Shown piece after piece: positions 6,384 through 7,365 of a DNA stretch of 7,365 nucleotides. Under the pieces are notes generated by a model. It made no database searches and had not been told where the DNA came from. It worked only from the letters and a program-made list of their open reading frames with translations. Source of the DNA: Burkholderiales bacterium (GTDB lineage: Bacteria > Pseudomonadota > Gammaproteobacteria > Burkholderiales > UBA11063); contig JAJFBO010000044.1 of NCBI GenBank assembly GCA_020697025.1, positions 1-7,365 on the forward strand. Reading direction: 5' to 3'. Positions within the stretch are counted from its first letter, which is position 1. Each line of letters starts with the position of its first letter. The position numbers and the translations under genes are program-made.

Positions 6384-7365
6384 TTATATTGTCTGTAAAT
6401 CTTTATTATAGGTATTTTTAGAAGTTAGTAAAACTATGGCACTCAAGAGACTAATTACAAATATACAAATTAATGTGTTTGTAATAAATACATGGCGTTG
6501 CTTAATCCAGCTTAGAAAGAATAAATTAAAACCAAATGCACTACAGCGGCCCATCGCATATAGCGTATTACTAGCTGTACTTCTGATATGAGTTGAATAT
6601 TCTTTACCGATCATTTGTATCCAGATTGTGGGTAATCCGCCACCGATTAGCCCTAAGCCAAAATTATATATAAAAAATATTCGATTGGTAACTAGCATGA
6701 ATGCAGGAACGAAAGCTAAAAATATAAGTAGAGTTAGCCAGATAAAACTTCGATAATCATTAAAATAATTGACGACGTAGCTACAAAAAAATGTACTTAC
6801 ACTATTGCCCAGAAAGAAAGCAATTAAAAGAATTGCTATTGCTTTTTCTAAACCAAACGAAATTGGCATAAAGCTAGGTAGCATAAACATAACCGAAATA
6901 ATAAAATTAAATGGGATAATTAAAATAAATAGTTTAAGCAATTTGATAATCTGCCCAGGTGTTTTGATTAATGAAAGTATATCTCCGCGACTATGCTGGC
7001 TAATTAATAAGAATAACCGGGACTCAAGGATATGCATCCGCAATGCATATAAAACAATACCAATTAGACCGCCAAATAGAAACATTGTCTTCCAGGAAAA
7101 TATATGACCAATATAAACAGCGCATATACCACCCAAAACACCTGATAAATAAAGTAATTTGGTAGCAGCAGTTGCATGTTTGGTGCTGAGTAATTCAGCA
7201 ATTAAAACACTAGAAGTAGCAAATTCAGTCGCTAAACCAAAACCTGAAACAAAACGTAATAGTGTAAAAAAAATAATTGATTTAGTAAAAACACTTAAAA
7301 TAATAGCAATAGAGTAAATCAGGATACTATAACGTATTATATAGGAACGGCCAAATTTATCTCCA
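6384..7365 (-). CDS. MFS transporter, metabolite:proton symporter-like, 5' end missing
   Basis: Inner-membrane secondary transporter; substrate unknown. The frame is open from the right edge (first full codon at 7364) for 326 codons. The TTG at 7136 lies inside a membrane segment and is not the start. Near the visible N-terminus GDKFGR is the cytoplasmic loop 2-3 signature of the major facilitator superfamily, followed by about ten hydrophobic segments, taken as TM3-TM12. A polar loop after TM6 holds LRMHILESRLF, like the RxxxPES motif of sugar and metabolite:H+ symporters but with Ile for Pro. KEYSTHIRSTASN before TM11 matches the loop where such carriers have a GExxPTxxR motif. About 60-90 residues with TM1-TM2 are missing. 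The gene is upstream of coaBC on the same strand with a 158-base gap. Pantothenate, other organic acids or amino acids are all possible substrates; nothing visible decides. Confidence 0.85.
   Translation of the reverse strand, partial: GDKFGRSYIIRYSILIYSIAIILSVFTKSIIFFTLLRFVSGFGLATEFATSSVLIAELLSTKHATAATKLLYLSGVLGGICAVYIGHIFSWKTMFLFGGLIGIVLYALRMHILESRLFLLISQHSRGDILSLIKTPGQIIKLLKLFILIIPFNFIISVMFMLPSFMPISFGLEKAIAILLIAFFLGNSVSTFFCSYVVNYFNDYRSFIWLTLLIFLAFVPAFMLVTNRIFFIYNFGLGLIGGGLPTIWIQMIGKEYSTHIRSTASNTLYAMGRCSAFGFNLFFLSWIKQRHVFITNTLICIFVISLLSAIVLLTSKNTYNKDLQTI

Noticed and set aside
6805..7107. Open frame of 100 codons on the plus strand, opposite the MFS gene
   Set aside because: Complement of membrane-segment codons; the Ile/Lys/Asn-rich product is what antisense of an AT-rich membrane protein gives.
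7134..7136. TTG as a start codon for the MFS protein
   Set aside because: The frame stays open to the right edge and the upstream part encodes GDKFGR and two further membrane segments typical of the family, so TTG is an internal Leu codon.

Overview
This is an AT-rich bacterial stretch with six protein genes, tightly spaced and mostly on the minus strand. I see no rRNA, tRNA, CRISPR array, insertion sequence or phage gene. The gene set (MaeB-type malic enzyme fused to a phosphotransacetylase-like domain, RuvC, type III pantothenate kinase, bifunctional CoaBC) suggests a proteobacterium. The AT bias and the CoaX N-terminus recall AT-rich gammaproteobacteria such as Legionella, Coxiella or Francisella relatives. 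That placement comes from memory of the families and is weak.

Layout, left to right. (1) Positions 1-1843, minus: malic enzyme maeB, cut by the left edge. (2) Positions 1844-1975: a divergent control region with start signals for maeB and ruvC and a small palindrome. (3) Positions 1976-2494, plus: ruvC, with a GTG start and an intact active site; it is the only gene on the plus strand. (4) Positions 2495-2546: a short gap where ruvC converges on the next gene; no clear terminator. (5) Positions 2547-4070, minus: a double-SIS protein of the MurQ/GCKR superfamily with the layout of animal glucokinase regulatory protein. (6) Positions 4122-4889, minus: coaX. (7) Positions 5011-6225, minus: coaBC, preceded by the best promoter in the window. 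(8) Positions 6384-7365, minus: an MFS transporter whose N-terminus lies beyond the right edge.

Genes 5-8 are read in the same direction, in the order MFS, coaBC, coaX, GCKR-like. CoaX makes 4'-phosphopantothenate from pantothenate, and CoaBC adds cysteine and decarboxylates to give 4'-phosphopantetheine, so the centre of the window is a coenzyme A module. The transporter and the sugar-phosphate-binding-type SIS protein flank it. Whether they serve CoA metabolism is open.

Most of the window is ordinary housekeeping DNA. The observation most worth following is the GCKR-like protein: it keeps the fold signatures of MurQ etherases but lacks one of the two catalytic glutamates, so it is likely to be misannotated as MurQ. 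I found no convincing undescribed multi-gene system.
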